A stretch of DNA of 64,000 bases from Bacillus safensis FO-36b (GCF_000691165.1 NZ_ASJD01000006.1:62001-126000), one strand, 5' to 3'; shown: positions 51,380 through 60,914, counted from the first letter of the stretch. A program made the numbers and translations. Notes: generated by a model from the letters alone, not told the origin.

Positions 51380-51889
51380 ATGTCGATCAAGAAAGTAAAA
51401 GATTATTTTAAACAATATGATATGGATACTCGAATTCAAGAATTTTCAGTATCTAGTGCCACCGTAGACTTGGCTGCTTCTGCATTGGGCTGCGAACCTG
51501 AAAGAATCGCAAAAACACTATCCTTTCTAGTAAATGGACAAGCTATTTTAATTGTGACCTCTGGCGATGCAAAAGTTGATAACAAAAAATTCAAGGAATA
51601 TTTTAAAACAAAAGCTAAAATGCTTTCTCCTCATGAGGTCGTTGACTTGGTCGGTCATGAAATTGGCGGAGTATGTCCTTTTGCTATAAAAAATGGCGTT
51701 TCTGTTTATTTAGATATTTCACTCAAACGTTTTGAGACAGTCTATCCAGCCTGCGGGAGCAGTAACAGTGCGATTGAACTCACAATAAAACAATTAGAAA
51801 AATACTCCGGTTATTCACAATGGATTGATGTGTGTAAGGGATGGAATGATTCATTAACACATGAAAACGGAAGGGAAAAGTGCAGTTAA
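51380..51889 (+). CDS. YbaK/ProX-type aminoacyl-tRNA deacylase domain protein
   Basis: 169-residue stand-alone YbaK/EbsC family protein. VSSATVDLAASALGCEPERIAKTLSF at the start, KVDNKKFKEYFK with a conserved lysine, and GHEIGGVCPFAIKNGVSVYLD are family motifs. Relatives hydrolyse mischarged tRNA in trans, for example Cys-tRNA(Pro) or Ala-tRNA(Pro). ATG 51380 has AAAAAGGAG upstream. Lies 109 bases after the AraC gene and appears to close the T-box operon. The tRNA substrate is not deducible. Confidence 0.86.
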   Translation: MSIKKVKDYFKQYDMDTRIQEFSVSSATVDLAASALGCEPERIAKTLSFLVNGQAILIVTSGDAKVDNKKFKEYFKTKAKMLSPHEVVDLVGHEIGGVCPFAIKNGVSVYLDISLKRFETVYPACGSSNSAIELTIKQLEKYSGYSQWIDVCKGWNDSLTHENGREKCS

Positions 51890-51898
51890 AAATAAAAA

Positions 51899-51938
51899 AG
51901 AGCTAAAAACCCTTGATACACAAAGGTTTCTAGCTCTA
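51899..51938. terminator. Bidirectional terminator between ybaK-like gene and guaA
   Basis: AGAGCTA / TAGCTCT outer stem with an inner AACC/GGTT pairing, flanked by A-rich DNA on the ybaK side and T-rich on the other; serves the two convergent genes. Confidence 0.8.
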
Positions 51939-51944
51939 TTACAA

Positions 51945-53486
51945 CTACTCCCATTCGATGGTAGCAGGCGGCTTACTCGTAATATCATACACTACGCGGT
52001 TAATATGCTTCACTTCATTCACGATACGAGTTGAGATCTTTTCTAGCACGTCCCAAGGGATTCTTGCCCAGTCACTCGTCATACCATCAATAGAAGTAAC
52101 AGCACGGATACCGATTGTGTAGTCGTATGTTCTTGCGTCACCCATAACACCTACGCTGCGGATGTCTGGGAGAACGGTGAAGTATTGCCAGATGTCGCGC
52201 TCAAGGCCGAAGTTGGCAATTTCTTCGCGTAGAATCGCATCCGATTCACGGACGATTTCTAGTTTTTCTTCAGAAATTTCACCTAGTACACGGATACCTA
52301 GTCCTGGACCTGGGAATGGCTGTCTCCAGACAATGTCATCAGGAATGCCAAGCTCTGAACCTAGGGCACGGACTTCATCCTTGAATAGCGTATTGAGTGG
52401 CTCAATCAATTCGAACTGCATGTCTTCTGGAAGACCGCCTACGTTGTGGTGAGATTTGATTGTTTGTGCCGTTGCTGTTCCGCTCTCAATGATGTCTGTG
52501 TAAAGTGTTCCTTGTGCTAAGTAGTCGATTCCTTTTAGCTTGTCCGCTTCGTCATCGAATACATAAATGAATTCGTTACCGATGATTTTACGTTTTTGCT
52601 CAGGATCAGACACACCTTTTAGCTTGTTTAAGAAACGATCTTTCGCATCTACTTTAATCACGTTCATGTTGAAACCTTCGCTAAATGTTTTCATAACCCC
52701 TTCTGCTTCGCCTTTGCGAAGAAGACCGTGGTCAACGAAAATACATGTCAGCTGATCGCCGATGGCTTTGTGGATCAATACTGCCACAACAGATGAATCC
52801 ACACCACCGCTTAGTGCGCACAATACTTGCTTGTCGCCTACTGTTTCACGGATTTTCTGCATTTCGATTTCAATAAAGTTCTCCATTGACCATTTGCCAT
52901 CACAATCACACACGCCGAAGACAAAGTTTTTCAATAGGTCATTTCCGTACTCAGAGTGACGAACCTCTGGGTGGAATTGAACGCCATAGAAATTCTTCTC
53001 AGCTAAGCTCATGGCTGAGTTTGGACAATGTGCACTTGTTGCATCGACTGTAAAGCCTTCTGGTACTTCAACAACGAGGTCACCATGGCTCATCCAAACG
53101 ACTTGATCAGTTGGAAGGTCTTTGAATAAAGCAGGTGTTCCGTTAATATGGATATCTGCTTTTCCATATTCACGCTGGCTGGCCGCTTCTACTTTCCCGC
53201 CTAAATAGTGAGTCATGAGCTGCATGCCGTAGCAAATGCCTAGAACCGGAATGTCTAGATCAAAGATCTTTTCATCACAGCGGAAAGATCCTTCATCATA
53301 AACACTGTTTGGTCCACCAGAAAGGATGATTCCTTTAGGTGCCATTTCTTTAATTTCTTCAGCAGTTAAAGTGTGCGGATGAAGCTCACTGTACACACCA
53401 AATTCACGAATACGGCGTGTGATCAGCTGATTGTACTGACTGCCGAAATCGAGAACCAAAATCATTTCATTTACTAAATTTGTCAT
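51945..53486 (-). CDS. guaA: GMP synthase (glutamine-hydrolysing)
   Basis: Converts XMP to GMP using ATP and glutamine. 513 residues, full length: class-I glutaminase with nucleophile Cys in [14 protein letters not shown] pyrophosphatase loop LSGGVDSSV and the dimerisation domain ending [12 protein letters not shown] 53486 has AGAGGTG upstream. The upstream leader has a promoter and a terminator hairpin. A decayed copy of its 3' end lies 5 kb away (46.7-47.0 kb). The 3' end is a known integration target for mobile elements in other bacteria. Confidence 0.98.
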   Translation of the reverse strand: MTNLVNEMILVLDFGSQYNQLITRRIREFGVYSELHPHTLTAEEIKEMAPKGIILSGGPNSVYDEGSFRCDEKIFDLDIPVLGICYGMQLMTHYLGGKVEAASQREYGKADIHINGTPALFKDLPTDQVVWMSHGDLVVEVPEGFTVDATSAHCPNSAMSLAEKNFYGVQFHPEVRHSEYGNDLLKNFVFGVCDCDGKWSMENFIEIEMQKIRETVGDKQVLCALSGGVDSSVVAVLIHKAIGDQLTCIFVDHGLLRKGEAEGVMKTFSEGFNMNVIKVDAKDRFLNKLKGVSDPEQKRKIIGNEFIYVFDDEADKLKGIDYLAQGTLYTDIIESGTATAQTIKSHHNVGGLPEDMQFELIEPLNTLFKDEVRALGSELGIPDDIVWRQPFPGPGLGIRVLGEISEEKLEIVRESDAILREEIANFGLERDIWQYFTVLPDIRSVGVMGDARTYDYTIGIRAVTSIDGMTSDWARIPWDVLEKISTRIVNEVKHINRVVYDITSKPPATIEWE

Positions 53487-53529
53487 GGTGTCACCTCTAT
53501 GTCCAATATAGTTTTTTATAAACGCACAG

Positions 53530-53558
53530 AAAAAATGAGAGGAGAAAACCTGCTCTCA
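53530..53558 (-). terminator. Terminator hairpin inside the guaA leader (candidate attenuator)
   Basis: Minus strand TGAGAGCAGG / TCTCCTCTCA forms a 10-bp hairpin with one mismatch and a 3-base loop, then TTTTTT. It lies between the predicted promoter (53,642-53,670) and the guaA start codon, with an upstream alternative stem GAAGCG / GCGCTTC. This arrangement suggests regulated premature termination. Confidence 0.65.
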
Positions 53559-53641
53559 GTGTGAATCACGCTTTTGAAGCGCCCAGACTCACATCCGAAC
53601 GCTTCAATTTCATGTATTTTAGAAGGTTTTAATATTCACCT

Positions 53642-53670
53642 ATTCTAACAACAGGAAGGTACGCGGTCAA
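53642..53670 (-). promoter_or_regulatory. Predicted sigma-A promoter of guaA
   Basis: Minus strand TTGACC (53,665-53,670), 17 bases, TAGAAT (53,642-53,647), giving a leader of about 150 bases. The -35 box lies just before the end of yebA. Confidence 0.7.
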
Positions 53671-53672
53671 GA

Positions 53673-55877
53673 CTATCTCCTGTTTATTAAATTTTCCCAT
53701 AACTTTGCCGATTGCTGCCAAAGCGCCGACGCATCCTCTCGCCGGTAGAGCGCACGTTCATAAAGCTGCGTCAGCTCTGACATATGATGGTCTCCATCCT
53801 TCTCATCAACCAGCGAAGCGAATTCTCTTAGCGTCATACCTGGCTTTTTCTCGATTCCTCTGCGCCCTAGCTGCTTTAATAGAGCTGCATACGCATAGAA
53901 GAATGCTTCATCCTCTGGCAGACGTTTCACCTTTCTTACAATAAAGAATGGCAGCCATCTTGTTCTAAATCGATAAAGCAGCCAGCTGATGAATCCAAGC
54001 AGGACAATAGCTCCTGCCGCATAACCTATAACCCAACCAACATGCACCATATTTGGCTTTGCCTGCGCTGTTTGTTCCTTTGGTTGTGCAGGCTGCTCTG
54101 TCTCCTGCTGCTTCGGCTGGTCTTGCTGCTGATCTTCACTTGCATCAGAACTAGACTGATCTTCTTCTTCTTTTTGATCATCCGTTTGATCGCTTGAAAC
54201 GGCTTCATTCGTAAATGTCTCTGGGTTTGTAAAGCCTTTTGTCGGTTCAAAGGTGACCCAGCCTCTGTTTGGAAAATAAACCTCTACCCATGAATGCGCA
54301 TTGTTATTGGTCACTTCATACACATTGTTTCCATCCATTTGTGTTTCATATAACTGGCCAGACGTATACCCTTTCACCCATCTCGCCGGAATTCCGATCG
54401 AACGAAGCATTACAATCATAGAGGTTGAAAAATTATCACAATAGCCAATCATCGTATCAAATAAAAATTGATCCACATAATCTTCATTACGACCAGGCAC
54501 AGCGACATTCTGCGTTTCATATGAAAACTTCGCAGATCCTAAATAATCCTCGATTGCTTTGGCTTTATCATACATATTGTCCTTCGTTTCCGTTAAGCTG
54601 TTTGCCAAAGTTTTCACACGCTCTGGGAGTGAGGATGGAAGCTGCAAGTATTCACGGCCAACCTGCTGATTCACCTGCTTCTTTGTCGGTACTTTGATTC
54701 TCTGTAAATCCTCCAGGATAAATGTAGGGGATAAAAAGCTGACTTGATAGTTCCCTAAATTTTTAGGTGGGTTTTGCATAGACGGGACAATTTTCTCCGT
54801 TTTGCCCATGATTTGCAGCGGAATATTTTCCATTGGCGTCAGTGTAATCGTACCAATCGGATAGACGGCATGATTAAATCGATAGTTCGATTCCATATCG
54901 ACTCTCGTTTCATGTACCTCTGTTTTCACTCGCTCAGTAAACCACCGATTCGGCACAGTGTCGTCCTTTAACCGAGTAGACTTCGTATCATTTGAAGCAT
55001 CCTCCCAGCCCTTTCCTGTGTAAATACTTTTTGTTTCTACACGAAAGTAAGACGGCTCCTTTCCGCTCCATTTAAAGACAGGTGTGCGGTCCTCACTAAA
55101 TGGTCCGCCAAGCGCCGAATCATCTGCACTATATCCCACTTTATTCTGCCCAGCTGTCCCATCTTGATTCGTAACTGCCTTAAAAAACGGGACAGGATCA
55201 GGCCATTTCGGATCAGACTTTGGCAAAGAAGCGCCGAGTGACGCTGATAGAAGGACAAGCGCCAGCATGGGCAAAAACCACTTTAGACGTGCTTTCTGTG
55301 ACACCCGAACGCCCTCAGCCGAACGCAGTCGATCAAAATACAGCAATCCAAGCAAACAAAAGCCAAATACCATAATACGAACGATCGCAAAGGTCGCATC
55401 ATATGGCGTAAACGTATCAAGAATCGTGACATATACAATCGTCATCAGTAAAAAGAAAAAGATACGCTGCTGATAGACCACCCAATAATGAAGCAAATAG
55501 ACAAGCAGCCACAGCAAAATATAAAACAACAATGTGCGGAAAGACGGATACATGTCACTCCACATGCCCATGCTCATTAACATGATATTATCCTTGATAT
55601 CAGCAAACAAAGCAGCCGGATAACCTGGCGCTGATTGATAAAAGATCAAATATAAGGCGAGCAAAATCAGTCCAGCACAAATAGGAAACGTCACATACCA
55701 CTTCAGACGAAAGAACGTAAACAAACACGTAAGCCCGATAAAAATGATGAAATAAGACGTATGGCTCGTCTCTGTAAAATCTTGAAGTGGACGAAGCCAC
55801 TCCCACAGCAGCAGAAAAGCTACAGCATAATAGATGAACAATTCAAAACGGCTTTGCCGCAGATGCGTATGCAGCAT
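53673..55877 (-). CDS. yebA: Transglutaminase-like membrane protein YebA
   Basis: 734 residues: about six N-terminal membrane segments (residues 10-220), an extracytoplasmic transglutaminase domain, and one more membrane span near residue 610 followed by a cytoplasmic tail (DUF4129-like). The catalytic Cys is in MIGYCDNFSTSM and His in NNNAHSWVEVYF; the third position reads WVTFEPTKGF, where the family commonly has Asp-Pro-Thr. Last gene of yeaC-yeaD-yebA. The trio resembles systems linked to peptidoglycan or sporulation-envelope processes; its role in Bacillus is not settled. Confidence 0.9.
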   Translation of the reverse strand: MLHTHLRQSRFELFIYYAVAFLLLWEWLRPLQDFTETSHTSYFIIFIGLTCLFTFFRLKWYVTFPICAGLILLALYLIFYQSAPGYPAALFADIKDNIMLMSMGMWSDMYPSFRTLLFYILLWLLVYLLHYWVVYQQRIFFFLLMTIVYVTILDTFTPYDATFAIVRIMVFGFCLLGLLYFDRLRSAEGVRVSQKARLKWFLPMLALVLLSASLGASLPKSDPKWPDPVPFFKAVTNQDGTAGQNKVGYSADDSALGGPFSEDRTPVFKWSGKEPSYFRVETKSIYTGKGWEDASNDTKSTRLKDDTVPNRWFTERVKTEVHETRVDMESNYRFNHAVYPIGTITLTPMENIPLQIMGKTEKIVPSMQNPPKNLGNYQVSFLSPTFILEDLQRIKVPTKKQVNQQVGREYLQLPSSLPERVKTLANSLTETKDNMYDKAKAIEDYLGSAKFSYETQNVAVPGRNEDYVDQFLFDTMIGYCDNFSTSMIVMLRSIGIPARWVKGYTSGQLYETQMDGNNVYEVTNNNAHSWVEVYFPNRGWVTFEPTKGFTNPETFTNEAVSSDQTDDQKEEEDQSSSDASEDQQQDQPKQQETEQPAQPKEQTAQAKPNMVHVGWVIGYAAGAIVLLGFISWLLYRFRTRWLPFFIVRKVKRLPEDEAFFYAYAALLKQLGRRGIEKKPGMTLREFASLVDEKDGDHHMSELTQLYERALYRREDASALWQQSAKLWENLINRR

Positions 55878-55886
55878 AAATGTTTG

Positions 55887-57077
55887 TCACCTCACAGTTC
55901 TTTCGTGCAGCCGGTCTTCAAATAAAAGGGTGATGCGTATTCCAGAGGCCTTGAGCCGGTCTACAAGCTGTTTTTCTTTTGTCGTCAAATGGTCAACGGC
56001 TTTCTTCACTAAAAGCACGGTGATGTTCTTTCTGTTTCGATTTCCAAAAAGACTTGTCGCAAGCTCCTCCTGCAGCTGACCCGTGACGACATATTTTCCT
56101 GAGTGCTGGTACTCACTCGCTGCTAACGGTTTATATTCTAGTGCGCGGGAAGGCTGATGCTGCACCCTTGTTAAATAATAAAGCATGTCCTGTAAATGAA
56201 GTTCTCCTTGATCGACTCGAAAGGCATGCTGATCTCCTAGAGGGACAAGACCTGACGGCACGCCTTTTTTCACAGCCGTTTGAAGAACAGATGCTGTAAT
56301 AGAGACGACTGTTTCAAAAACAGCTTGATCAGTAAAATCAGCAAACACGACAAGGTCCTTTGCTTGATTCTGTTCAAATTCCTTCGTCATCAGCTGGCCT
56401 CTTCTGGCCGTTGTCTTCCAGTCCACCCAAGCAAAACGGTCTCCTTGCTGATATTCCCGTACGCCTGTTGTTACATGGGCCGGTTCATTTAACCACGAGT
56501 GAACCGCTTTGCCTCCATTTTCACTCACTGACTCAGCAGGCTCCACCGGGATATCCAGCACTTTGGGGTAGACAAGCAGCTTCTTCTCTAACGGAATGAT
56601 GATTTCTTTCTCAACAAACCCAAACATATCACCCGTTTTAATTCTAACGGCTGTCAAATGATGCTCTCCCCGTATGACATCATTCAATTGATAGGAAAAT
56701 CGCCAAGTTTTCCGAAACCAAGGAAAGAGCATTTGCTTCATTTCAATCTGTTCCTGTAAGTGAAAGGTGTCTGGCGGAGCATCCTCTATCATGACGTAAA
56801 CGTACGGAAATGGATGTGTCCGCTTGATCTCAAGGTCAACGGACAGCACATCTCCCGCCTTCAAGCGAGTTTGCTGTAATGTCCTCTTGGCTGTCGCGCG
56901 CAGCGGAACGAGTGCAAACAGCAATGCATACAAAGCATATGGTAAAAATGCATAAAAAAGGAACCAGCTCACAAACCCTCCCTGAAACATGGCATAACAA
57001 AAGGCTGCCGCAGTGAGAATGATGAGCATCATCACCCGTAACCATAATGAAACTGCTACACGATGACGTGACTTCAT
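55887..57077 (-). CDS. yeaD: DUF58 protein YeaD
   Basis: 396 residues with two N-terminal membrane segments (residues 12-55) and a C-terminal DUF58 domain, whose signature GDRFAWVDWKTTARRGQLMTKEF lies near residue 215. The DUF58 region is a degenerate von Willebrand A-like fold. DUF58 proteins commonly partner MoxR ATPases and transglutaminase-like proteins, exactly as here. The start overlaps yeaC by 4 bases; yebA follows after 9 bases. Confidence 0.9.
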   Translation of the reverse strand: MKSRHRVAVSLWLRVMMLIILTAAAFCYAMFQGGFVSWFLFYAFLPYALYALLFALVPLRATAKRTLQQTRLKAGDVLSVDLEIKRTHPFPYVYVMIEDAPPDTFHLQEQIEMKQMLFPWFRKTWRFSYQLNDVIRGEHHLTAVRIKTGDMFGFVEKEIIIPLEKKLLVYPKVLDIPVEPAESVSENGGKAVHSWLNEPAHVTTGVREYQQGDRFAWVDWKTTARRGQLMTKEFEQNQAKDLVVFADFTDQAVFETVVSITASVLQTAVKKGVPSGLVPLGDQHAFRVDQGELHLQDMLYYLTRVQHQPSRALEYKPLAASEYQHSGKYVVTGQLQEELATSLFGNRNRKNITVLLVKKAVDHLTTKEKQLVDRLKASGIRITLLFEDRLHERTVR

Positions 57078-58036
57078 TGAGTCATCGACTTTTGAACTGG
57101 CACGCCAATTTGCTCAAGCATTTGCCGCAGCAGTGTCTCCGCCTTCTTCCCTTCATATGTCGCTTCTGATGTCAAAATCATACGATGCGGTAATGTATAA
57201 GGCGCCAAATACTGTACATCATCAGGAATCACATAATCGCGCTGATTCAAAAGTGCATACGCCTGTGCCGCTTTCATCAAGGCGATCGATCCCCTTGGAC
57301 TCACACCTAGATAAACAGATGGGTGTTTACGCGTCGCTTGAGCAATTTCAACAATATATTCTTTAATGGATGCATCCACATGAATAGTCTGAACAGCCTG
57401 CTGCAATGCATGGATATGATCCTTTGTCATGACAGCTTGGAGCGTATCAATCGGGGATTCTTTCTCCTGCAAGTTGAGCACCTCCAGCTCCTCGAGCATG
57501 GTCGGATATCCCATCTGCAGCTTGAATAAAAACCGGTCCATTTGCGCTTCTGGCAGCGGATACGTCCCTTCATATTCCACTGGATTTTGCGTCGCCATGA
57601 CGAAAAAAGGATCCGCAAGCGGCATCGTTTCTCCGTCCACTGTGACACTGCCTTCCTCCATCGCTTCAAGCAATGCTGATTGCGTTTTAGGAGAGGTCCG
57701 GTTGATCTCATCAGCCAAAATAATCTGCCCCATGATCGGCCCTTGCCTAAATTCAAATTCATTCGTCTTTTTATTGTAAATCGACACGCCTGTTACGTCT
57801 GAAGGCAAAAGGTCAGGAGTGAATTGGATTCTCTTAAACTCACAGCCAATGGATTTTGCCAAAGCACGAACCATCATCGTCTTCCCTACACCAGGCACAT
57901 CCTCTAGCAGCACATGCCCCTTCGCCAAAATCGCAACAAGGCTTAATATCGCAATGTCTTTTTTCCCAACCATGACTTTATTGATGTTATCTACGATTTT
58001 TTGTAAATCTGAATGCATCGGTTCATCAAATGCCAT
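57074..58036 (-). CDS. yeaC: MoxR-type AAA+ ATPase YeaC
   Basis: 320 residues, a MoxR family AAA+ ATPase. Walker A EDVPGVGKTMMVRALA (near residue 37), Walker B IILADEINRTSPKTQ and GTYPLPEAQMDRFLFK are intact. MoxR ATPases act as chaperones for assembling VWA/DUF58 partners; yeaD follows with a 4-base overlap. First gene of the three-gene operon. ATG 58036 has AGGAGGATC upstream. Confidence 0.93.
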   Translation of the reverse strand: MAFDEPMHSDLQKIVDNINKVMVGKKDIAILSLVAILAKGHVLLEDVPGVGKTMMVRALAKSIGCEFKRIQFTPDLLPSDVTGVSIYNKKTNEFEFRQGPIMGQIILADEINRTSPKTQSALLEAMEEGSVTVDGETMPLADPFFVMATQNPVEYEGTYPLPEAQMDRFLFKLQMGYPTMLEELEVLNLQEKESPIDTLQAVMTKDHIHALQQAVQTIHVDASIKEYIVEIAQATRKHPSVYLGVSPRGSIALMKAAQAYALLNQRDYVIPDDVQYLAPYTLPHRMILTSEATYEGKKAETLLRQMLEQIGVPVQKSMTQ

Positions 58037-58126
58037 CCTGATCCTCCTATCACGTTTCTGTCAAATTTCATATAGTCTAACTTTACCATACAACGCGCAT
58101 TTGCATATAACATCAGCACGTATAAA

Positions 58127-58155
58127 AAAGAAGCCTTCTCACGATGGAAAAGACT
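58127..58155 (-). terminator. Possible terminator after yeaB
   Basis: Imperfect stem AGAAGTC...GGCTTCTTTTTT on the minus strand, overlapping the yeaB stop region. Confidence 0.5.
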
Positions 58156-59038
58156 TCTTCTCTTCTTTCGGCTCACTTGCTGGCTCCATATGAACATGAG
58201 AATGTAAAATATCATGCTCCTGCTTCATTCTACGTTCAATTTCATCTGCAATATCATGGCTTTCTGCTATGTTCAAGTTAGGCTCGACCTCAACCACTAC
58301 ATCCACATGGACTGTACTTCCAAGATAACGCGCTTTTATATCCTTTAAATCGCCCACTCCTGGTGTTGCTTCAATGGTCTCTTTATATTTAGACATATCT
58401 TTTATATGAAAACCGTCTGTTAACGAATGAGAGGCATCTCTGAAAATCTCCCACGCAGTTTTACAAATAATTAAGCCAATGACAAACGCTGCAAGCGTAT
58501 CAATCCATGCCAGCTGAAATTGAGAAGCCATAATTCCTACAAATGTGCCAATACTTACATACGCATCTGATTTATTATCAGCAGCTGCCGCATGAAGAGC
58601 CTGGCTATTGATCCGTTTGGACAGATTGCGATTATAGATATACACACCGTACATCACAACAGCACTTCCTGCTGCTGTCCAAGCCGCGATCATATCCGGC
58701 GTTTGATGCTCAGATGAGAAGAGCGACTTGCCTGCACTCAGCAAAACCTGAAGCCCAACAAGCATCATGATAAAGGAAGCCACAAGAGACGCAATATTTT
58801 CCGCTCTAAAATGACCATACGGATGATCTTCATCAGGCGGCTTTTGAGAAATACGCAGCCCGATCAACACAGCAAGGGATGCAATAATATCCGTCGTGTT
58901 ATTCAATCCATCTGCTGAAAGAGCCTCTGAATGAAACACATACCCAATAATGAGTTTGACCGCAGATAAGATCACATAGGCAATGATGCTGACCCAAGCA
59001 CCTGTTTCACCTTGTCTTAATTCGTTATAGCGCTCCAT
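58139..59038 (-). CDS. yeaB: Cation diffusion facilitator YeaB
   Basis: CDF-family metal exporter of 299 residues. Six membrane segments, with the metal-site motif LSADGLNNTTDIIAS in segment 2 and HAAAADNKSDAYVS in segment 5; HPYGHFRAENIAS is the typical cytoplasmic loop. The C-terminal 85 residues form the cytoplasmic metal-binding domain (VHVDVVVEVEPNLNIAESHDI). Substrate is probably Mn2+, Zn2+ or Fe2+. The frame is open far upstream, but ATG 59038 with GAGGAGG fits the family start. Neighbour of yeaC as in B. subtilis. Confidence 0.9.
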   Translation of the reverse strand: MERYNELRQGETGAWVSIIAYVILSAVKLIIGYVFHSEALSADGLNNTTDIIASLAVLIGLRISQKPPDEDHPYGHFRAENIASLVASFIMMLVGLQVLLSAGKSLFSSEHQTPDMIAAWTAAGSAVVMYGVYIYNRNLSKRINSQALHAAAADNKSDAYVSIGTFVGIMASQFQLAWIDTLAAFVIGLIICKTAWEIFRDASHSLTDGFHIKDMSKYKETIEATPGVGDLKDIKARYLGSTVHVDVVVEVEPNLNIAESHDIADEIERRMKQEHDILHSHVHMEPASEPKEEKKSFPS

Positions 59039-59386
59039 GCTGAACCGCGCCTCCTCACACATCACTTTTCTATTATTTATCTTACAAAGCAAAGCTCGTG
59101 TGGGTCTACAGCAACATGATTCGCTTATGTCAGCAAAATAGGATAAATAGAAATGTGTTGACCTAAGCAAACTTATTTTTACAAGGTCAAATGACCTCAA
59201 GACCTACTCCTATCAACCTTTTTCCATTTCTCTTCGAAATAGACATATCGTCAAATCACTCTTCTTGGATAAATTATCAGAATAATTTTATTTTGGGACA
59301 CAACTTCCCTCCTTCCTTTTTTATGCTATTTTAAAAATAAACAGAGGGAAAAGAGGGAACATAATCTCTCAAATCCTTTCTACTTT

Positions 59387-59401
59387 TTAACATCATGTTA
59401 A
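59387..59401. promoter_or_regulatory. Perfect inverted repeat TTAACA-TCA-TGTTAA
   Basis: Palindrome in the 480-base gap between yeaB and gabP, about 120 bases before the gabP start. Possible operator; no consensus recognised. Confidence 0.35.
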
Positions 59402-59437
59402 GAGGTTTGAAATGTCAGTTTGATAACCTGTCCAATG

Positions 59438-59459
59438 CTGAATGACAATTCAGTATGAT
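59438..59459 (+). promoter_or_regulatory. Inverted repeat abutting the gabP -10 box
   Basis: CTGAAT-GACA-ATTCAG (59,438-59,453) is immediately followed by TATGAT (59,454-59,459), about 60 bases before the gabP start codon. The palindrome occupies the promoter spacer, where a repressor would block polymerase. B. subtilis gabP is nitrogen-regulated, but this repeat does not match the TnrA consensus. Confidence 0.45.
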
Positions 59460-59520
59460 AAAATTTAAAATATTCTAAAAACAAATTCTCTATTCATGAG
59501 AAATGTTTGGAGGTAAAGAA

Positions 59521-60909
59521 ATGTCCAACATGACAAACGGTCTTCAAAAAAACCTTAAAACAAGACATATTTCGATGATCTCCATTGCTGGGGTCATTGG
59601 GGCAGGGCTATTTGTTGGTAGCGGCGCTGTCATTCATTCTGCAGGGCCTGGATCCATTCTTTCCTATTCTTTTGCCGGACTTCTGGTGATCTTTATTATG
59701 AGAATGCTTGGAGAAATGGCATGTGCCTATCCGACAAGCGGTTCTTTCTCACAATATGCGAGCGATGCCATCGGTCCATGGGCCGGGTTTACAATCGGCT
59801 GGCTTTACTGGTTCTTCTGGGTGATCGTCATCGCCATCGAAGCCATTGCCGGTGCTGCCATTATTCAATATTGGTATGGAGATGCACCTGTTTGGCTCAC
59901 AAGTCTTATCCTCACAATCCTCTTAACATTAACAAATATCTTTTCTGTTAAATCTTTTGGCGAATTTGAATATTGGTTTTCATTAATTAAAGTCGTCAGC
60001 ATCATTCTCTTTCTACTCATTGGTTTTGCATTTATCTTTGGTTTTGGCGGTCATCATACTTCAGGTCTTGCCAATCTAACAGGCAACGGCGGTTTTCTTC
60101 CAAATGGATTCAGCTCTGTGTTACTCGGAATTGTCGTCGTCATCTTTTCCTTCATGGGAACGGAAATTGTGGCCATAGCGGCCGGTGAATCAGCAGACCC
60201 AGTCAAATCTGTGACGACAGCCACCCGCTCTGTTGTATGGCGTATTATCGTATTCTATGTCGGATCAATTGCTGTCGTTGTCACCTTGCTTCCTTGGAAT
60301 TCCGCAAGTATTTTAACAAGCCCGTTCGTTGCGGTATTAGAATACATTGGTGTTCCATCAGCCGCTCAAGTCATGAACGTCATTGTCTTAACAGCTGTTT
60401 TATCTTGTTTAAACTCCGGGTTGTACACAACGTCCAGAATGCTTTATTCATTAGCAGAAAGAGGCGAAGCGCCGAAACGTTTTATGAAAATCAGCAAACG
60501 TGGTGTTCCTGTAGCGGCTACAGTCGCAGGTACCTTCTTTTCCTACATTGCCGTCATGATGAACTACTTTTATCCTGAAACCATCTTTTTGTTCTTAGTC
60601 AACGCATCTGGTGCCATTGCCCTTCTTGTTTACTTGGTCATTGCCGTTTCACAATTAAGAATGCGACGCAAAATCGAAAAAGAAAATCCAGAACAGCTCA
60701 AAATCAAAATGTGGCTGTTCCCATACCTCACGTACTTTACCATTTTGGTCATTTGCGCCATCTTGGCATCGATGCTGTTTATCGAATCCATGCGGCCGCA
60801 GCTCATTTTGACGAGTATCATTACCTTTGGTGTACTAGCTGCTTATTTTATCTTTAAACCGAATAAAAAAGTGCCTGCAAATGCGGCGCTTGAAAATAAA
60901 CACCCGTAA
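59521..60909 (+). CDS. gabP: Gamma-aminobutyrate permease
   Basis: APC-superfamily amino acid permease, 462 residues with 12 hydrophobic segments. SIAGVIGAGLFVGSGAVIHS in helix 1 and SFMGTEIVAIAAGE in helix 6 are the family substrate-binding motifs. It imports GABA and related amino acids such as proline at lower efficiency. The reading matches B. subtilis GabP closely as I recall it. Start ATG 59521 follows TTGGAGGTAAAG; an upstream in-frame ATG has none. The yodT cluster elsewhere in the window could use omega-amino acids of this kind. Confidence 0.94.
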   Translation: MSNMTNGLQKNLKTRHISMISIAGVIGAGLFVGSGAVIHSAGPGSILSYSFAGLLVIFIMRMLGEMACAYPTSGSFSQYASDAIGPWAGFTIGWLYWFFWVIVIAIEAIAGAAIIQYWYGDAPVWLTSLILTILLTLTNIFSVKSFGEFEYWFSLIKVVSIILFLLIGFAFIFGFGGHHTSGLANLTGNGGFLPNGFSSVLLGIVVVIFSFMGTEIVAIAAGESADPVKSVTTATRSVVWRIIVFYVGSIAVVVTLLPWNSASILTSPFVAVLEYIGVPSAAQVMNVIVLTAVLSCLNSGLYTTSRMLYSLAERGEAPKRFMKISKRGVPVAATVAGTFFSYIAVMMNYFYPETIFLFLVNASGAIALLVYLVIAVSQLRMRRKIEKENPEQLKIKMWLFPYLTYFTILVICAILASMLFIESMRPQLILTSIITFGVLAAYFIFKPNKKVPANAALENKHP

Positions 60910-60914
60910 TTTCT

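Larger units (their letters stand above)
59039..59520. other. Intergenic region yeaB-gabP
   Basis: About 480 bases between divergent genes. It contains the two palindromes and gabP promoter elements noted separately; the remainder is AT-rich with no convincing reading frame. Confidence 0.6.

Noticed and set aside
42095-51889. Phage-defence system or prophage in the accessory block
   Set aside because: No integrase, recombinase, restriction, nuclease, helicase, toxin-antitoxin or phage structural domain was recognised among these genes.
53487-53672. Possible purine riboswitch before guaA
   Set aside because: None of the conserved blocks seen at purE and pbuG (TATAATC, GTTTCTACC, CCGTAAAT) occur here; only a terminator hairpin remains.
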